Of a stretch of 64,000 nucleotides of DNA, positions 11,686 to 26,317 are shown one piece after another. The stretch comes from Cricetomys ansorgei (Eukaryota > Chordata > Mammalia > Rodentia > Nesomyidae), in the NCBI GenBank assembly GCA_026225945.1, contig JAMJFZ010001080.1, forward strand, positions 16,001 through 80,000, written 5' to 3'. Position numbers and translations under genes: made by a program. The notes under the pieces were generated by a model. That model ran no database searches. It had not been told where the DNA came from and was given only the letters and a program-made list of their open reading frames with translations. Positions within the stretch are counted from its first letter, which is position 1. Every line of letters starts with the position of its first letter.

Positions 11686-14614
11686 TGTCTAACTCCTCTG
11701 ACTTACTCTAACTATGACAAATCCAACTGACACTGCGTCCTGTTACTAATTCACTAAAGCACTTGTCAGAAGTCCAAGCAGCATGCAACCATAAGGAAGG
11801 CTGAAATATGTACGAGAAAAAGTATTGGAAATGTGTCCCTGTACAGTTTTTTTTTTCTTTGGACAGACGGTCACTGTAATTCTCTGACTAGTCTAGAATG
11901 TGGTGATCCCGTCAGACTCTGGGCCTAGATTCTGCTCTGAACCTCTGGCTCCTATTGCCTATTCCAATATTGGCAGAATCTTCTGAGCAAAGCTGAGTCA
12001 AAAGTATTATCATCACCCGATTGGTGTTTTCTTTTAGGTAGCTTCATCATGTGAGGCTGGTCTGCAGAGTGAGTTACAGGACTACCAGAGTTAAAACAGA
12101 GAAACCCTTTCTAGGGGTGTGATCAAAATTGATTCTAACGAGCTATTACTTTTGTAAATAGAATATATGAAATGAGGAAAATTACATAGGAACTTGTTTT
12201 CTGTATAACTCCTATGCTTCACATTTAGCCACTCTACTTAGCTAGCTTAAAAATATATTAATCAGAAATTCTTCTGACACAAGACTCTGAATAAAGACAA
12301 CCATGCTTTACTTCACAAATTTTCCAAAGCATTTCCGGTGGTTAGCAGAGCACTATGGTCTATAACTGCTCTGGCTTAGGCCAGTAGCAATTAGCCTCCT
12401 GTATTCCCATGAAGAAGAACAGTGGGTAAATTATGAGTACATATTAGCTATGTCAAGCAGTACCTTCTGTGAACAATAATACATCAAGAAAGGATAGTGA
12501 TGTATACTAAAAGATATAGAACAGGTAGTGGTGGCACACGACTTAGAAAGGAAGCTAGGCACATCTCTGTGAACTCCTGGACAGCCAGAGTTACATCAGA
12601 GAAACCCTGTCTTAACAAAAAGAAAAAAAAAAGAAATCTCACCAGGAAATAATAGACAGGATTCAAAGGGAGGGTCATGGAGATTGCTAGAGGAAAAGCA
12701 TACTAAAAGGAGACTAAAAGAGTAAAAGTCAACATAGATCATCCCCAGGATGCTTTTAAAGTGCTTACTAAAACTCTTAATTCTCTGTTCCTTATTAATT
12801 ATGATATCCTTTTTAAGTCTATGGGTATTTTGCCTTTAAGTGTCTCTTTCTACAACCAACGTGCAGTATGTGTGGAGGCTAGAAAAGGATGTCAGGCCTC
12901 ATTGGAAGTGAAATTACAGCTGGTTAGCTGGTCCTGGGCCACCATGGAGGGAATCAATGTGAGGCCTCTGAAGAAGTCAGATGCAGTTAATAATGAGCCA
13001 CTTTTGCAACCTAAAATTATTTTATGAATATAGAGTTTTGCTTGGAGGTTATTTCTGAGCACCACACGTTCTCATTTTTAACCTTTGTCTTCTGTTTCTG
13101 TCTTCTTTATAGATACTGAAGTCCCCTTTTATAATGAGAATCGGAGCGGGCAGAATACATATGCTTTCTCCCAAGACGTCTCTTCAGAACAACCTTTTCC
13201 CTTAGCTTCCAAGGACTTGGCTTCACATCATTTCAAGTATGTATGAGAAAGATAACATGCTGTCATACACCACCATGCAACATTAAAAAGCAGCAGAAGG
13301 AAGCAGTCCTCCCTTCCAGGACTCCCACTGCCATCATTTACCTACACAGTAGCCAAGAGCCAGCATTGTATATACCCTCGTTGAGGTTAATACCATTTAT
13401 TTCCTTGCCACTCATCATGGTCATAACAGAGACTTAGGTCCCCATACTAGGTTTTATTCAGATGGCTTATGGCGGCAGTTTCCAAGCTTTCTTGTGAGGG
13501 GACAGATGTGACGTTACTCTGACAGATAGAAGTCCGGCCAAACCGGACTGCATTAATTTAGCAAGCAGTATGAGTCCTGTTCCAGTTTCATGGGTAGCCA
13601 TGCTCTTTTCTGAAAGACCCGGTGTGGCCATCATCACAGTTATAATAGGTTTAGGGATAGCACCACACAATGAACTTTTCCTCTTGCCACATTATCCCAG
13701 CTGGTTCAAAATCTTGAGGATAGTAAGCACTTAGTGGCTTTTTCCCTCATTTTCAGTCACCTTAATGCTTTAAAGTATTTATATAGAAAAGGGGCCCAAG
13801 AGACTTGGTCAAGCAGAAATATCAAACTTCTTCCGTGGTATTATTGGCGTACGTTTTCTAAATTTGCATATTTTTATTAAAGATTTAAATTGTTTTTGAC
13901 ATTGTTGGGGTATGTACACAGAGTACAGTGACTGTGGGTGCCATCGAGAAGACAGTATTGGATTCTCTGGAGCTGGAGTAACAGGCAGTTCTGAGAAGCT
14001 TAATGTCAGGGCTGCGAACTAAACTTGGGTCCATAGTAATACCTGGACTTGACCACTGAATCCTCTCTCTAACCTATAAATTTGCATTTCAGAGTCACAC
14101 TTTTGATATTCCTGTTTGACTCTTTTCTGTAAAAATTAATTCGTTTAGCTAGGTAGTGGTAATGCATGCATGCCTTCATCAGAGCATTCAGGCAGCAGAG
14201 GCACGGGGGTTTCTGAGTTCAAGGCCAGCCTGGTCAACAGAGCAAGTTTCCAAACAGTCAGGCAGACACAGAGAAACCCTTTCTGTAACATCCCCTTCCC
14301 TAAGAAATAATGTATTATATTTGTTTTCCTAAAATGTAGCTGTTTTCTACCAACTTGGATCTGGGCTCTCAAGCCTTCTTTGATTGAAGGTGAATTGTAA
14401 CTGATACTGTTTCACACTGCTAATGGAACAGCCCTTTCTGCCTGTCTTAATATGTCTAAAGCTGGAGAACTGGACTTAACTTCTAAAAATCTTCGATGCC
14501 TTTAAATGTACCTAACATGCTTTTCCATCCACAGTCCCCTGACGCTGTCTTTTTTTTGTATCTAAGCCCAGTTCCTGTCTGCCTGCCTTGTCCTCTTCAT
14601 CCTCAGGAGCAAAT
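11686..14614 (+). repeat. Macrosatellite unit 5
   Basis: 2929 bp, the longest copy. First of the homogeneous core. Exon-like segment 13113-13236 is open and carries 'cggagcgggcag'. Confidence 0.95.
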
Positions 14615-17540
14615 TGTCTAACTCCTCTGACTTACTCTAACTATGACAAATCCAACTGACACTGCGTCCTGTTACTAATTCACTAAAGCAGTTGTCAGAA
14701 GTCCAAGCAGCATGCAACCATAAGGAAGGCTGAAATATGTACGAGAAAAAGTATTGGAAATGTGTCCCTGTACAGTTTTTTTTTCTTTGGACAGACGGTC
14801 ACTGTAATTCTCTGACTAGTCTAGAATGTGGTGATCCCGTCAGACTCTGGGCCTAGATTCTGCTCTGAACCTCTGGCTCCTATTGCCTATTCCAATATTG
14901 GCAGAATCTTCTGAGCAAAGCTGAGTCAAAAGTATTATCATCACCCGATTGGTGTTTCTTTTAGGTAGCTTCATCATGTGAGGCTGGTCTGCAGAGTGAG
15001 TTACAGGACTACCAGAGTTAAAACAGAGAAACCCTTTCTAGGGGTGTGATCAAAATTGATTCTAACGAGCTATTACTTTTGTAAATAGAATATATGAAAT
15101 GAGGAAAATTACATACGAACTTGTTTTCTGTATAACTCCTAAGCTTCCCATTTAGCCACTCTACCTAGCTAGCTTAAAAATATATTAATCAGAAATTCTT
15201 CTGACACAAGACTCTGAATAAAGACAACCATGCTTTACTTCACAAATTTTCCAAAGCATTTCCGGTGGTTAGCAGAGCACTATGGTCTATAACTGCTCTG
15301 GCTTAGGCCAGTAGCAATTAGCCTCCTATTCCCATGAAGAAGAACAGTGGGTAAATTATGAGTACATATTAGCTATGTCAAGAGGTACCTTCTGTGAACA
15401 ATAATACATCAAGAAAGGATAGTGATGTATACTAAAAGATATAGAACAGGTAGAGGTGGCACACGACTTAGAAAGGAAGCTAGGCACATCTCTGTGAACT
15501 CCTGGACAGCCAGAGTTACATCAGGAAACCCTGTCTTAACAAAAAGAAAAAAAAAAGAAATCTCACCAGGAAATAATAGACAGGATTCAAAGGGAGGGTC
15601 ATGGAGATTGCTAGAGGAAAAGCATACTAAAAGGAGACTAAAAGAGTAAAAGTCAACATAGATCATCCCCAGGATGCTTTTAAAGTGCTTACTAAAACTC
15701 TTAATTCTCTGTTCCTTATTAATTATGATATCCTTTTTAAGTCTATGGGTATTTTGCCTTTAAGTGTCTCTTTCTACAACCAACGTGCAGTATGTGTGGA
15801 GGCTAGAAAAGGATGTCAGGCCTCATTGGAAGTGAAATTACAGCTGGTTAGCTGGTCCTGGGCCACCATGGAGGGAATCAATGTGAGGCCTCTGAAGAAG
15901 TCAGATGCAGTTAATAATGAGCCACTTTTGCAACCTAAAATTATTTTATGAATATAGAGTTTTGCTTGGAGGTTATTTCTGAGCACCACACGTTCTCATT
16001 TTTAACCTTTGTCTTCTGTTTCTGTCTTCTTTATAGATACTGAAGTCCCCTTTTATAATGAGAATCGGAGCCGGCAGAATACATATGCTTTCTCCCAAGA
16101 CGTCTCTTCAGAACAACCTTTTCCCTTTGCTTCCAAGGACTTGGCTTCACATCATTTCAAGTATGTATGAGAAAGATAACATGCTGTCATACACCACCAT
16201 GCAACATTAAAAAGCAGCAGAAGGAAGCAGTCCTCCCTTCCAGGACTCCCACTGCCATCATTTACCTACACAGTAGCCAAGAGCCAGCATTGTATATACC
16301 CTCGTTGAGGTTAATACCATTTATTTCCTTGCCACTCATCATGGTCATAACAGAGACTTAGGTCCCCATACTAGGTTTTATTCAGATGGCTTATGGCGGC
16401 AGTTTCCAAGCTTTCTTGTGAGGGGACAGATGTGACGTTACTCTGACAGATAGAAGTCCGGCCAAACCGGACTGCATTAATTTAGCAAGCAGTATGAGTC
16501 CTGTTCCAGTTTCATGGGTAGCCATGCTCTTTTTTCTGAAAGACCCGGTGTGGCCATCATCACAGTTATAATAGGTTTAGGGATAGCACCACACAATGAA
16601 CTTTTCCTCTTGCCACATTATCCCAGCTGGTTCAAAATCTTGAGGATAGTAAGCACTTAGTGGCTTTTTCCCTCATTTTCAGTCACCTTAATGCTTTAAA
16701 GTATTTATATAGAAAAGGGGCCCAAGAGACTTGGTCAAGCAGAAATATCAAACTTCTTCCGTGGTATTATTGGCGTAAGTTTTCTAAATTTGCATATTTT
16801 TATTAAAGATTTAAATTGTTTTTGACATTGTTGGGGTATGTACACAGAGTACAGTGACTGTGGGTGCCATCGAGAAGACAGTATTGGATTCTCTGGAGCT
16901 GGAGTAACAGGCAGTTCTGAGAAGCTTAATGTCAGGGCTGCGAACTAAACTTGGGTCCATAGTAATACCTGGACTTGACCACTGAATCCTCTCTCTAACC
17001 TATAAATTTGCATTTCAGAGTCACACTTTTGATATTCCTGTTTGACTCTTTTCTGTAAAAATTAATTCGTTTAGCTAGGTAGTGGTAATGCATGCATGCC
17101 TTCATCAGAGCATTCAGGCAGCAGAGGCACGGGGGTTTCTGAGTTCAAGGCCAGCCTGGTCAACAGAGCAAGTTTCCAAACAGTCAGGCAGACACAGAGA
17201 AACCCTTTCTGTAACATCCCCTTCCCTAAGAAATAATGTATTATATTTGTTTTCCTAAAATGTAGCTGTTTTCTACCAACTTGGATCTGGGCTCTCAAGC
17301 CTTCTTTGATTGAAGGTGAATTGTAACTGATACTGTTTCACACTGCTAATGGAACAGCCCTTTCTGCCTGTCTTAATATGTCTAAAGCTGGAGAACTGGA
17401 CTTAACTTCTAAAAATCTTCGATGCCTTTAAATGTACCTAACATGCTTTTCCATCCACAGTCCCCTGACGCTGTCTTTTTTTTGTATCTAAGCCCAGTTC
17501 CTGTCTGCCTGCCTTGTCCTCTTCATCCTCAGGAGCAAAT
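14615..17540 (+). repeat. Macrosatellite unit 6
   Basis: 2926 bp. Exon-like segment 16037-16160 is open with 'cggagccggcag'. Differs from units 7-8 by few changes, one being two extra T in 'gctcttttttctg' near 16529. Confidence 0.95.
16037..16160 (+). pseudogene. 124-nt exon-like segment with acceptor and donor (reference copy in unit 6)
   Basis: Preceded by a pyrimidine tract and TATAG ('tctgtcttctttatag') and followed by AA|GTATGT, good mammalian acceptor and donor sites. In the frame that skips the first two bases it reads as a 40-codon open segment with mixed, protein-like composition, starting TEVPFYNENR, containing AFSQDVSSEQPFPFASKDL and ending ASHHF plus two bases. I do not recognise the gene. 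Of the 16 copies, 11 are open in this frame (units 2-9, 11, 12, 13). Unit 1 has a 1-nt deletion, units 10 and 15 have two deletions each, and units 14 and 16 have an in-frame TAG. The splice signals are kept in all copies. A second frame is also open by chance over this short length. Function as an expressed exon is unproven. Confidence 0.55.
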
Positions 17541-20465
17541 TGTCTAACTCCTCTGACTTACTCTAACTATGACAAATCCAACTGACACTGCGTCCTGTTA
17601 CTAATTCACTAAAGCAGTTGTCAGAAGTCCAAGCAGCATGCAACCATAAGGAAGGCTGAAATATGTACGAGAAAAAGTATTGGAAATGTGTCCCTGTACA
17701 GTTTTTTTTTCTTTGGACAGACGGTCACTGTAATTCTCTGACTAGTCTAGAATGTGGTGATCCCGTCAGACTCTGGGCCTAGATTCTGCTCTGAACCTCT
17801 GGCTCCTATTGCCTATTCCAATATTGGCAGAATCTTCTGAGCAAAGCTGAGTCAAAAGTATTATCATCACCCGATTGGTGTTTCTTTTAGGTAGCTTCAT
17901 CATGTGAGGCTGGTCTGCAGAGTGAGTTACAGGACTACCAGAGTTAAAACAGAGAAACCCTTTCTAGGGGTGTGATCAAAATTGATTCTAACGAGCTATT
18001 ACTTTTGTAAATAGAATATATGAAATGAGGAAAATTACATACGAACTTGTTTTCTGTATAACTCCTAAGCTTCCCATTTAGCCACTCTACCTAGCTAGCT
18101 TAAAAATATATTAATCAGAAATTCTTCTGACACAAGACTCTGAATAAAGACAACCATGCTTTACTTCACAAATTTTCCAAAGCATTTCCGGTGGTTAGCA
18201 GAGCACTATGGTCTATAACTGCTCTGGCTTAGGCCAGTAGCAATTAGCCTCCTATTCCCATGAAGAAGAACAGTGGGTAAATTATGAGTACATATTAGCT
18301 ATGTCAAGAGGTACCTTCTGTGAACAATAATACATCAAGAAAGGATAGTGATGTATACTAAAAGATATAGAACAGGTAGAGGTGGCACACGACTTAGAAA
18401 GGAAGCTAGGCACATCTCTGTGAACTCCTGGACAGCCAGAGTTACATCAGGGAAACCCTGTCTTAACAAAAAGAAAAAAAAAAGAAATCTCACCAGGAAA
18501 TAATAGACAGGATTCAAAGGGAGGGTCATGGAGATTGCTAGAGGAAAAGCATACTAAAAGGAGACTAAAAGAGTAAAAGTCAACATAGATCATCCCCAGG
18601 ATGCTTTTAAAGTGCTTACTAAAACTCTTAATTCTCTGTTCCTTATTAATTATGATATCCTTTTTAAGTCTATGGGTATTTTGCCTTTAAGTGTCTCTTT
18701 CTACAACCAACGTGCAGTATGTGTGGAGGCTAGAAAAGGATGTCAGGCCTCATTGGAAGTGAAATTACAGCTGGTTAGCTGGTCCTGGGCCACCATGGAG
18801 GGAATCAATGTGAGGCCTCTGAAGAAGTCAGATGCAGTTAATAATGAGCCACTTTTGCAACCTAAAATTATTTTATGAATATAGAGTTTTGCTTGGAGGT
18901 TATTTCTGAGCACCACACGTTCTCATTTTTAACCTTTGTCTTCTGTTTCTGTCTTCTTTATAGATACTGAAGTCCCCTTTTATAATGAGAATCGGAGCGG
19001 GCAGAATACATATGCTTTCTCCCAAGACGTCTCTTCAGAACAACCTTTTCCCTTTGCTTCCAAGGACTTGGCTTCACATCATTTCAAGTATGTATGAGAA
19101 AGATAACATGCTGTCATACACCACCATGCAACATTAAAAAGCAGCAGAAGGAAGCAGTCCTCCCTTCCAGGACTCCCACTGCCATCATTTACCTACACAG
19201 TAGCCAAGAGCCAGCATTGTATATACCCTCGTTGAGGTTAATACCATTTATTTCCTTGCCACTCATCATGGTCATAACAGAGACTTAGGTCCCCATACTA
19301 GGTTTTATTCAGATGGCTTATGGCGGCAGTTTCCAAGCTTTCTTGTGAGGGGACAGATGTGACGTTACTCTGACAGATAGAAGTCCGGCCAAACCGGACT
19401 GCATTAATTTAGCAAGCAGTATGAGTCCTGTTCCAGTTTCATGGGTAGCCATGCTCTTTTCTGAAAGACCCGGTGTGGCCATCATCACAGTTATAATAGG
19501 TTTAGGGATAGCACCACACAATGAACTTTTCCTCTTGCCACATTATCCCAGCTGGTTCAAAATCTTGAGGATAGTAAGCACTTAGTGGCTTTTTCCCTCA
19601 TTTTCAGTCACCTTAATGCTTTAATGTATTTATATAGAAAAGGGGCCCAAGAGACTTGGTCAAGCAGAAATATCAAACTTCTTCCGTGGTATTATTGGCG
19701 TAAGTTTTCTAAATTTGCATATTTTTATTAAAGATTTAAATTGTTTTTGACATTGTTGGGGTATGTACACAGAGTACAGTGACTGTGGGTGCCATCGAGA
19801 AGACAGTATTGGATTCTCTGGAGCTGGAGTAACAGGCAGTTCTGAGAAGCTTAATGTCAGGGCTGCGAACTAAACTTGGGTCCATAGTAATACCTGGACT
19901 TGACCACTGAATCCTCTCTCTAACCTATAAATTTGCATTTCAGAGTCACACTTTTGATATTCCTGTTTGACTCTTTTCTGTAAAAATTAATTCGTTTAGC
20001 TAGGTAGTGGTAATGCATGCATGCCTTCATCAGAGCATTCAGGCAGCAGAGGCACGGGGGTTTCTGAGTTCAAGGCCAGCCTGGTCAACAGAGCAAGTTT
20101 CCAAACAGTCAGGCAGACACAGAGAAACCCTTTCTGTAACATCCCCTTCCCTAAGAAATAATGTATTATATTTGTTTTCCTAAAATGTAGCTGTTTTCTA
20201 CCAACTTGGATCTGGGCTCTCAAGCCTTCTTTGATTGGAGGTGAATTGTAACTGATACTGTTTCACACTGCTAATGGAACAGCCCTTTCTGCCTGTCTTA
20301 ATATGTCTAAAGCTGGAGAACTGGACTTAACTTCTAAAAATCTTCGATGCCTTTAAATGTACCTAACATGCTTTTCCATCCACAGTCCCCTGACGCTGTC
20401 TTTTGTTTGTATCTAAGCCCAGTTCCTGTCTGCCTGCCTTGTCCTCTTCATCCTCAGGAGCAAAT
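17541..20465 (+). repeat. Macrosatellite unit 7
   Basis: 2925 bp. Homogeneous core copy. Exon-like segment 18964-19087 is open, with 'cggagcgggcag'. Confidence 0.95.
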
Positions 20466-23392
20466 TGTCTAACTCCTCTGACTTACTCTAACTATGACAA
20501 ATCCAACTGACACTGCGTCCTGTTACTAACTCACTAAAGCAGTTGTCAGAAGTCCAAGCAGCATGCAACCATAAGGAAGGCTGAAATATGTACGAGAAAA
20601 AGTATTGGAAATGTGTCCCTGTACAGTTTTTTTTTTCTTTGGACAGACGGTCACTGTAATTCTCTGACTAGTCTAGAATGTGGTGATCCCGTCAGACTCT
20701 GGGCCTAGATTCTGCTCTGAACCTCTGGCTCCTATTGCCTATTCCAATATTGGCAGAATCTTCTGAGCAAAGCTGAGTCAAAAGTATTATCATCACCCGA
20801 TTGGTGTTTCTTTTAGGTAGCTTCATCATGTGAGGCTGGTCTGCAGAGTGAGTTACAGGACTACCAGAGTTAAAACAGAGAAACCCTTTCTAGGGGTGTG
20901 ATCAAAATTGATTCTAACGAGCTATTACTTTTGTAAATAGAATATATGAAATGAGGAAAATTACATACGAACTTGTTTTCTGTATAACTCCTAAGCTTCC
21001 CATTTAGCCACTCTACCTAGCTAGCTTAAAAATATATTAATCAGAAATTCTTCTGACACAAGACTCTGAATAAAGACAACCATGCTTTACTTCACAAATT
21101 TTCCAAAGCATTTCCGGTGGTTAGCAGAGCACTATGGTCTATAACTGCTCTGGCTTAGGCCAGTAGCAATTAGCCTCCTATTCCCATGAAGAAGAACAGT
21201 GGGTAAATTATGAGTACATATTAGCTATGTCAAGAGGTACCTTCTGTGAACAATAATACATCAAGAAAGGATAGTGATGTATACTAAAAGATATAGAACA
21301 GGTAGAGGTGGCACACGACTTAGAAAGGAAGCTAGGCACATCTCTGTGAACTCCTGGACAGCCAGAGTTACATCAGGGAAACCCTGTCTTAACAAAAAGA
21401 AAAAAAAAAGAAATCTCACCAGGAAATAATAGACAGGATTCAAAGGGAGGGTCATGGAGATTGCTAGAGGAAAAGCATACTAAAAGGAGACTAAAAGAGT
21501 AAAAGTCAACATAGATCATCCCCAGGATGCTTTTAAAGTGCTTACTAAAACTCTTAATTCTCTGTTCCTTATTAATTATGATATCCTTTTTAAGTCTATG
21601 GGTATTTTGCCTTTAAGTGTCTCTTTCTACAACCAACGTGCAGTATGTGTGGAGGCTAGAAAAGGATGTCAGGCCTCATTGGAAGTGAAATTACAGCTGG
21701 TTAGCTGGTCCTGGGCCACCATGGAGGGAATCAATGTGAGGCCTCTGAAGAAGTCAGATGCAGTTAATAATGAGCCACTTTTGCAACCTAAAATTATTTT
21801 ATGAATATAGAGTTTTGCTTGGAGGTTATTTCTGAGCACCACACGTTCTCATTTTTAACCTTTGTCTTCTGTTTCTGTCTTCTTTATAGATACTGAAGTC
21901 CCCTTTTATAATGAGAATCGGAGCCGGCAGAATACATATGCTTTCTCCCAAGACGTCTCTTCAGAACAACCTTTTCCCTTTGCTTCCAAGGACTTGGCTT
22001 CACATCATTTCAAGTATGTATGAGAAAGATAACATGCTGTCATACACCACCATGCAACATTAAAAAGCAGCAGAAGGAAGCAGTCCTCCCTTCCAGGACT
22101 CCCACTGCCATCATTTACCTACACAGTAGCCAAGAGCCAGCATTGTATATACCCTCGTTGAGGTTAATACCATTTATTTCCTTGCCACTCATCATGGTCA
22201 TAACAGAGACTTAGGTCCCCATACTAGGTTTTATTCAGATGGCTTATGGCGGCAGTTTCCAAGCTTTCTTGTGAGGGGACAGATGTGACGTTACTCTGAC
22301 AGATAGAAGTCCGGCCAAACCGGACTGCATTAATTTAGCAAGCAGTATGAGTCCTGTTCCAGTTTCATGGGTAGCCATGCTCTTTTCTGAAAGACCCGGT
22401 GTGGCCATCATCACAGTTATAATAGGTTTAGGGATAGCACCACACAATGAACTTTTCCTCTTGCCACATTATCCCAGCTGGTTCAAAATCTTGAGGATAG
22501 TAAGCACTTAGTGGCTTTTTTCCCTCATTTTCAGTCACCTTAATGCTTTAATGTATTTATATAGAAAAGGGGCCCAAGAGACTTGGTCAAGCAGAAATAT
22601 CAAACTTCTTCCGTGGTATTATTGGCGTAAGTTTTCTAAATTTGCATATTTTTATTAAAGATTTAAATTGTTTTTGACATTGTTGGGGTATGTACACAGA
22701 GTACAGTGACTGTGGGTGCCATCGAGAAGACAGTATTGGATTCTCTGGAGCTGGAGTAACAGGCAGTTCTGAGAAGCTTAATGTCAGGGCTGCGAACTAA
22801 ACTTGGGTCCATAGTAATACCTGGACTTGACCACTGAATCCTCTCTCTAACCTATAAATTTGCATTTCAGAGTCACACTTTTGATATTCCTGTTTGACTC
22901 TTTTCTGTAAAAATTAATTCGTTTAGCTAGGTAGTGGTAATGCATGCATGCCTTCATCAGAGCATTCAGGCAGCAGAGGCACGGGGGTTTCTGAGTTCAA
23001 GGCCAGCCTGGTCAACAGAGCAAGTTTCCAAACAGTCAGGCAGACACAGAGAAACCCTTTCTGTAACATCCCCTTCCCTAAGAAATAATGTATTATATTT
23101 GTTTTCCTAAAATGTAGCTGTTTTCTACCAACTTGGATCTGGGCTCTCAAGCCTTCTTTGATTGGAGGTGAATTGTAACTGATACTGTTTCACACTGCTA
23201 ATGGAACAGCCCTTTCTGCCTGTCTTAATATGTCTAAAGCTGGAGAACTGGACTTAACTTCTAAAAATCTTCGATGCCTTTAAATGTACCTAACATGCTT
23301 TTCCATCCACAGTCCCCTGACGCTGTCTTTTGTTTGTATCTAAGCCCAGTTCCTGTCTGCCTGCCTTGTCCTCTTCATCCTCAGGAGCAAAT
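20466..23392 (+). repeat. Macrosatellite unit 8
   Basis: 2927 bp. Homogeneous core copy. Exon-like segment 21890-22013 is open, with 'cggagccggcag'. Confidence 0.95.
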
Positions 23393-26317
23393 TGTCTAAC
23401 TCCTCTGACTTACTCTAACTATGACAAATCCAACTGACACTGCGTCCTGTTACTAACTCACTAAAGCAGTTGTCAGAAGTCCAAGCAGCATGCAACCATA
23501 AGGAAGGCTGAAATATGTACGAGAAAAAGTATTGGAAATGTGTCCCTGTACAGTTTTTTTTTCTTTGGACAGACGGTCACTGTAATTCTCTGACTAGTCT
23601 AGAATGTGGTGATCCCGTCAGACTCTGGGCCTAGATTCTGCTCTGAACCTCTGGCTCCTATTGCCTATTCCAATATTGGCAGAATCTTCTGAGCAAAGCT
23701 GAGTCAAAAGTATTATCATCACCCGATTGGTGTTTCTTTTAGGTAGCTTCATCATGTGAGGCTGGTCTGCAGAGTGAGTTACAGGACTACCAGAGTTAAA
23801 ACAGAGAAACCCTTTCTAGGGGTGTGATCAAAATTGATTCTAACGAGCTATTACTTTTGTAAATAGAATATATGAAATGAGGAAAATTACATACGAACTT
23901 GTTTTCTGTATAACTCCTAAGCTTCCCATTTAGCCACTCTACCTAGCTAGCTTAAAAATATATTAATCAGAAATTCTTCTGACACAAGACTCTGAATAAA
24001 GACAACCATGCTTTACTTCACAAATTTTCCAAAGCATTTTCCGGTGGTTAGCAGAGCACTATGGTCTATAACTGCTCTGGCTTAGGCCAGTAGCAATTAG
24101 CCTCCTATTCCCATGAAGAAGAACAGTGGGTAAATTATGAGTACATATTAGCTATGTCAAGAGGTACCTTCTGTGAACAATAATACATCAAGAAAGGATA
24201 GTGATGTATACTAAAAGATATAGAACAGGTAGAGGTGGCACACGACTTAGAAAGGAAGCTAGGCACATCTCTGTGAACTCCTGGACAGCCAGAGTTACAT
24301 CAGGGAAACCCTGTCTTAACAAAAAGAAAAAAAAAAGAAATCTCACCAGGAAATAATAGACAGGATTCAAAGGGAGGGTCATGGAGATTGCTAGAGGAAA
24401 AGCATACTAAAAGGAGACTAAAAGAATAAAAGTCAACATAGATCATCCCCAGGATGCTTTTAAAGTGCTTTCTAAAACTCTTAATTCTCTGTTCCTTATT
24501 AATTATGATATCCTTTTTAAGTCTATGGGTATTTTGCCTTTAAGTGTCTCTTTCTACAACCAACGTGCAGTATGTGTGGAGGCTAGAAAAGGATGTCAGG
24601 CCTCATTGGAAGTGAAATTACAGCTGGTTAGCTGGTCCTGGGCCACCATGGAGGGAATCAATGTGAGGCCTCTGAAGAAGTCAGATGCAGTTAATAATGA
24701 GCCACTTTTGCAACCTAAAATTATTTTATGAATATAGAGTTTTGCTTGGAGGTTATTTCTGAGCACCACACGTTCTCATTTTTAACCTTTGTCTTCTGTT
24801 TCTGTCTTCTTTATAGATACTGAAGTCCCCTTTTATAATGAGAATCGGAGCCGGCAGAATACATATGCTTTCTCCCAAGACGTCTCTTCAGAACAACCTT
24901 TTCCCTTTGCTTCCAAGGACTTGGCTTCACATCATTTCAAGTATGTATGAGAAAGATAACATGCTGTCATACACCACCATGCAACATTAAAAAGCAGCAG
25001 AAGGAAGCAGTCCTCCCTTCCAGGACTCCCACTGCCATCATTTACCTACACAGTAGCCAAGAGCCAGCATTGTATATACCCTCGTTGAGGTTAATACCAT
25101 TTATTTCCTTGCCACTCATCATGGTCATAACAGAGACTTAGGTCCCCATACTAGGTTTTATTCAGATGGCTTATGGCGGCAGTTTCCAAGCTTTCTTGTG
25201 AGGGGACAGATGTGACGTTACTCTGACAGATAGAAGTCCGGCCAAACCGGACTGCATTAATTTAGCAAGCAGTATGAGTCCTGTTCCAGTTTCATGGGTA
25301 GCCATGCTCTTTTCTGAAAGACCCGGTGTGGCCATCATCACAGTTATAATAGGTTTAGGGATAGCACCACACAATGAACTTTTCCTCTTGCCACATTATC
25401 CCAGCTGGTTCAAAATCTTGAGGATAGTAAGCACTTAGTGGCTTTTTTCCCTCATTTTCAGTCACCTTAATGCTTTAATGTATTTATATAGAAAAGGGGC
25501 CCAAGAGACTTGGTCAAGCAGAAATATCAAACTTCTTCCGTGGTATTATTGGCGTAAGTTTTCTAAATTTGCATATTTTTATTAAAGATTTAAATTGTTT
25601 TTGACATTGTTGGGGTATGTACACAGAGTACAGTGACTGTGGGTGCCATCGAGAAGACAGTATTGGATTCTCTGGAGCTGGAGTAACAGGCAGTTCTGAG
25701 AAGCTTAATGTCAGGGCTGCGAACTAAACTTGGGTCCATAGTTACCTGGACTTGACCACTGAATCCTCTCTCTAACCTATAAATTTGCATTTCAGATTCA
25801 CACTTTTGATATTCCTGTTTGACTCTTTTCTGTAAAAATTAATTCGTTTAGCTAGGTAGTGGTAATGCATGCATGCCTTCATCAGAGCATTCAGGCAGCA
25901 GAGGCACGGGGGTTTCTGAGTTCAAGGCCAGCCTGGTCAACAGAGCAAGTTTCCAAACAGTCAGGCAGACACAGAGAAACCCTTTCTGTAACATCCCCTT
26001 CCCTAAGAAATAATGTATTATATTTGTTTTCCTAAAATGTAGCTGTTTTCTACCAACTTGGATCTGGGCTCTCAAGCCTTCTTTGATTGGAGGTGAATTG
26101 TAACTGATACTGTTTCACACTGCTAATGAAGCAGCCCTTTCTGCCTGTCTTAATATGTCTAAAGCTGGAGAACTGGACTTAACTTCTAAAAATCTTCGAT
26201 GCCTTTAAATGTACCTAACATGCTTTTCCATCCACAGTCCCCTGACGCTGTCTTTTGTTTGTATCTAAGCCCAGTTCCTGTCTGCCTGCCTTGTCCTCTT
26301 CATCCTCAGGAGCAAAT
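23393..26317 (+). repeat. Macrosatellite unit 9
   Basis: 2925 bp. Exon-like segment 24817-24940 is open. Carries 'ccatagttacctgg' near 25736 in place of 'ccatagtaatacctgg', a variant shared only with unit 10. Confidence 0.95.

Noticed and set aside
12761..13027. 88-codon + strand frame starting MLTKTLNSLF in many units
   Set aside because: It spans the reversed B3-type SINE; the translation is SINE sequence.
13467..13670. 67-codon - strand frame starting MCGAIPKP in many units
   Set aside because: Shadow of the decayed transmembrane-type segment on the other strand; copies are similar only because the units are similar.
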